From NCBI GenBank assembly GCA_035719045.1, contig DASTGO010000448.1, positions 1-5,333 on the forward strand: DNA of 5,333 nt, in the 5' to 3' direction. Below, piece by piece: positions 4,998 through 5,333 of this stretch. The notes beneath the pieces were generated by a model. The model did no database searches, had not been told where the DNA came from, and saw nothing but the letters and a program-made list of their open reading frames with translations. The stretch is from DASTGO01 sp035719045. Its GTDB lineage: Bacteria; Actinomycetota; Actinomycetes; Actinomycetales; Kineosporiaceae. How positions within the stretch are numbered: the first letter of the stretch is position 1; each line of letters opens with the position of its first letter. The position numbers were made by a program, and so were the translations under genes.

Positions 4998-5333
4998 TCA
5001 GTGGCCGGCCGGGACCGGGTCGTCGCAGCGCCAGGCGAAAGCCGGCTCGGGGTCCGTGCCGCAGGAGGCCGGGCGGTCCGGTAGCGGCTCCCGGCGCACG
5101 TCCACCCGCCACGCCCGCCCGGCCGCCTCCCACCAGGTGCGGACCGGGCCGGTGGCGGGACGGTCCGCGGCGTCGGCCGGGGCGGCGCGGACCTCGATCC
5201 GGCGGACCTCGTCCAGGGCGGTCAGGTGCAGCACGGTGCGCAGGGCGATGTCCGCGGCCTGCTCGGGTTCGCTCAGGTGCACCTGGCCGCGCAGCAGGTC
5301 CGGGACCAGGTGGCCGCGGCGGCGGGCGTCGAT
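4998..5333 (-). CDS. Unrecognised protein, C-terminal 111 residues (5' end beyond window)
   Basis: The frame is open from the right edge of the window to TGA at 4998-5000. Codons up to the edge are almost all C/G-ended (ATC GAC GCC CGC ...), which supports real coding sequence running out of the window. The GTG at 5280-5282 is therefore probably internal. The visible part starts IDARRRGHLVPDLLRGQVHL, then a helical stretch EQAADIALRTVLHLTALDEV, then a strand-like segment RRIEVRAAP. A Trp-rich segment RTWWEAAGRAWRVDVRREP follows, and it ends with a Cys-containing tail. No membrane segment or catalytic motif is evident and I do not recognise the family. It sits 56 bp upstream of the AAA+ ATPase on the same strand, so the two are likely one transcription unit. 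Confidence 0.75.
   Translation of the reverse strand: MDARRRGHLVPDLLRGQVHLSEPEQAADIALRTVLHLTALDEVRRIEVRAAPADAADRPATGPVRTWWEAAGRAWRVDVRREPLPDRPASCGTDPEPAFAWRCDDPVPAGH

Noticed and set aside
4942..5133. N-terminal extension of the AAA+ ATPase to a start at 5133
   Set aside because: The extra 64 residues are low-complexity and overlap a gene with much better codon bias. The family N-terminus fits the GTG at 4941.

Overview
The window is high-GC DNA with strongly G/C-ended codons, GTG/TTG starts and almost no AT-rich stretches. This is typical of an actinomycete, but genus and species cannot be told from the sequence. Three protein genes account for nearly all of it. I see no tRNA, rRNA, CRISPR array, transposase or attachment site.

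Left two thirds (1-3408, + strand): the 3' part of one very large gene that is already open at base 1. Its in-window product (1135 residues) is a composite toxin-like protein. It begins with the C-terminal half of a papain-fold (Tox-PL, glutamine-deamidase/peptidase type) domain that keeps its His and Asp. A roughly 500-residue disordered, repeat-bearing linker follows, then four tandem Cro/C1 (XRE)-type helix-turn-helix domains about 90-96 residues apart. It ends in an apparently intact NucA/NucB-type DNase domain (motifs DRDEYPPA, EGGAGA, ENRGAGS, YPDGTRF). A DNase placed behind an array of DNA-binding folds, in one polypeptide with a Tox-PL domain, is the most striking thing here. No immunity gene follows it.

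Right third (3466-4941, - strand): a complete AAA+ ATPase of the ChlI/MoxR type, usually annotated 'magnesium chelatase' in actinobacteria. Walker A, a modified Walker B (Asn-Glu), sensor 1, arginine finger and sensor 2 are visible. It converges on the toxin gene across 57 bp. The von Willebrand factor A (VWA) gene that often follows this ATPase is not present next to it.

Right edge (4998-5333, - strand): the C-terminal 111 residues of an unrecognised gene. It lies 56 bp upstream of the ATPase on the same strand, so the two are probably co-transcribed. A 7-bp-stem hairpin sits directly in front of the ATPase GTG start.

The ATPase pair looks like ordinary actinobacterial chromosome, while the composite toxin gene looks like variable accessory content abutting it.
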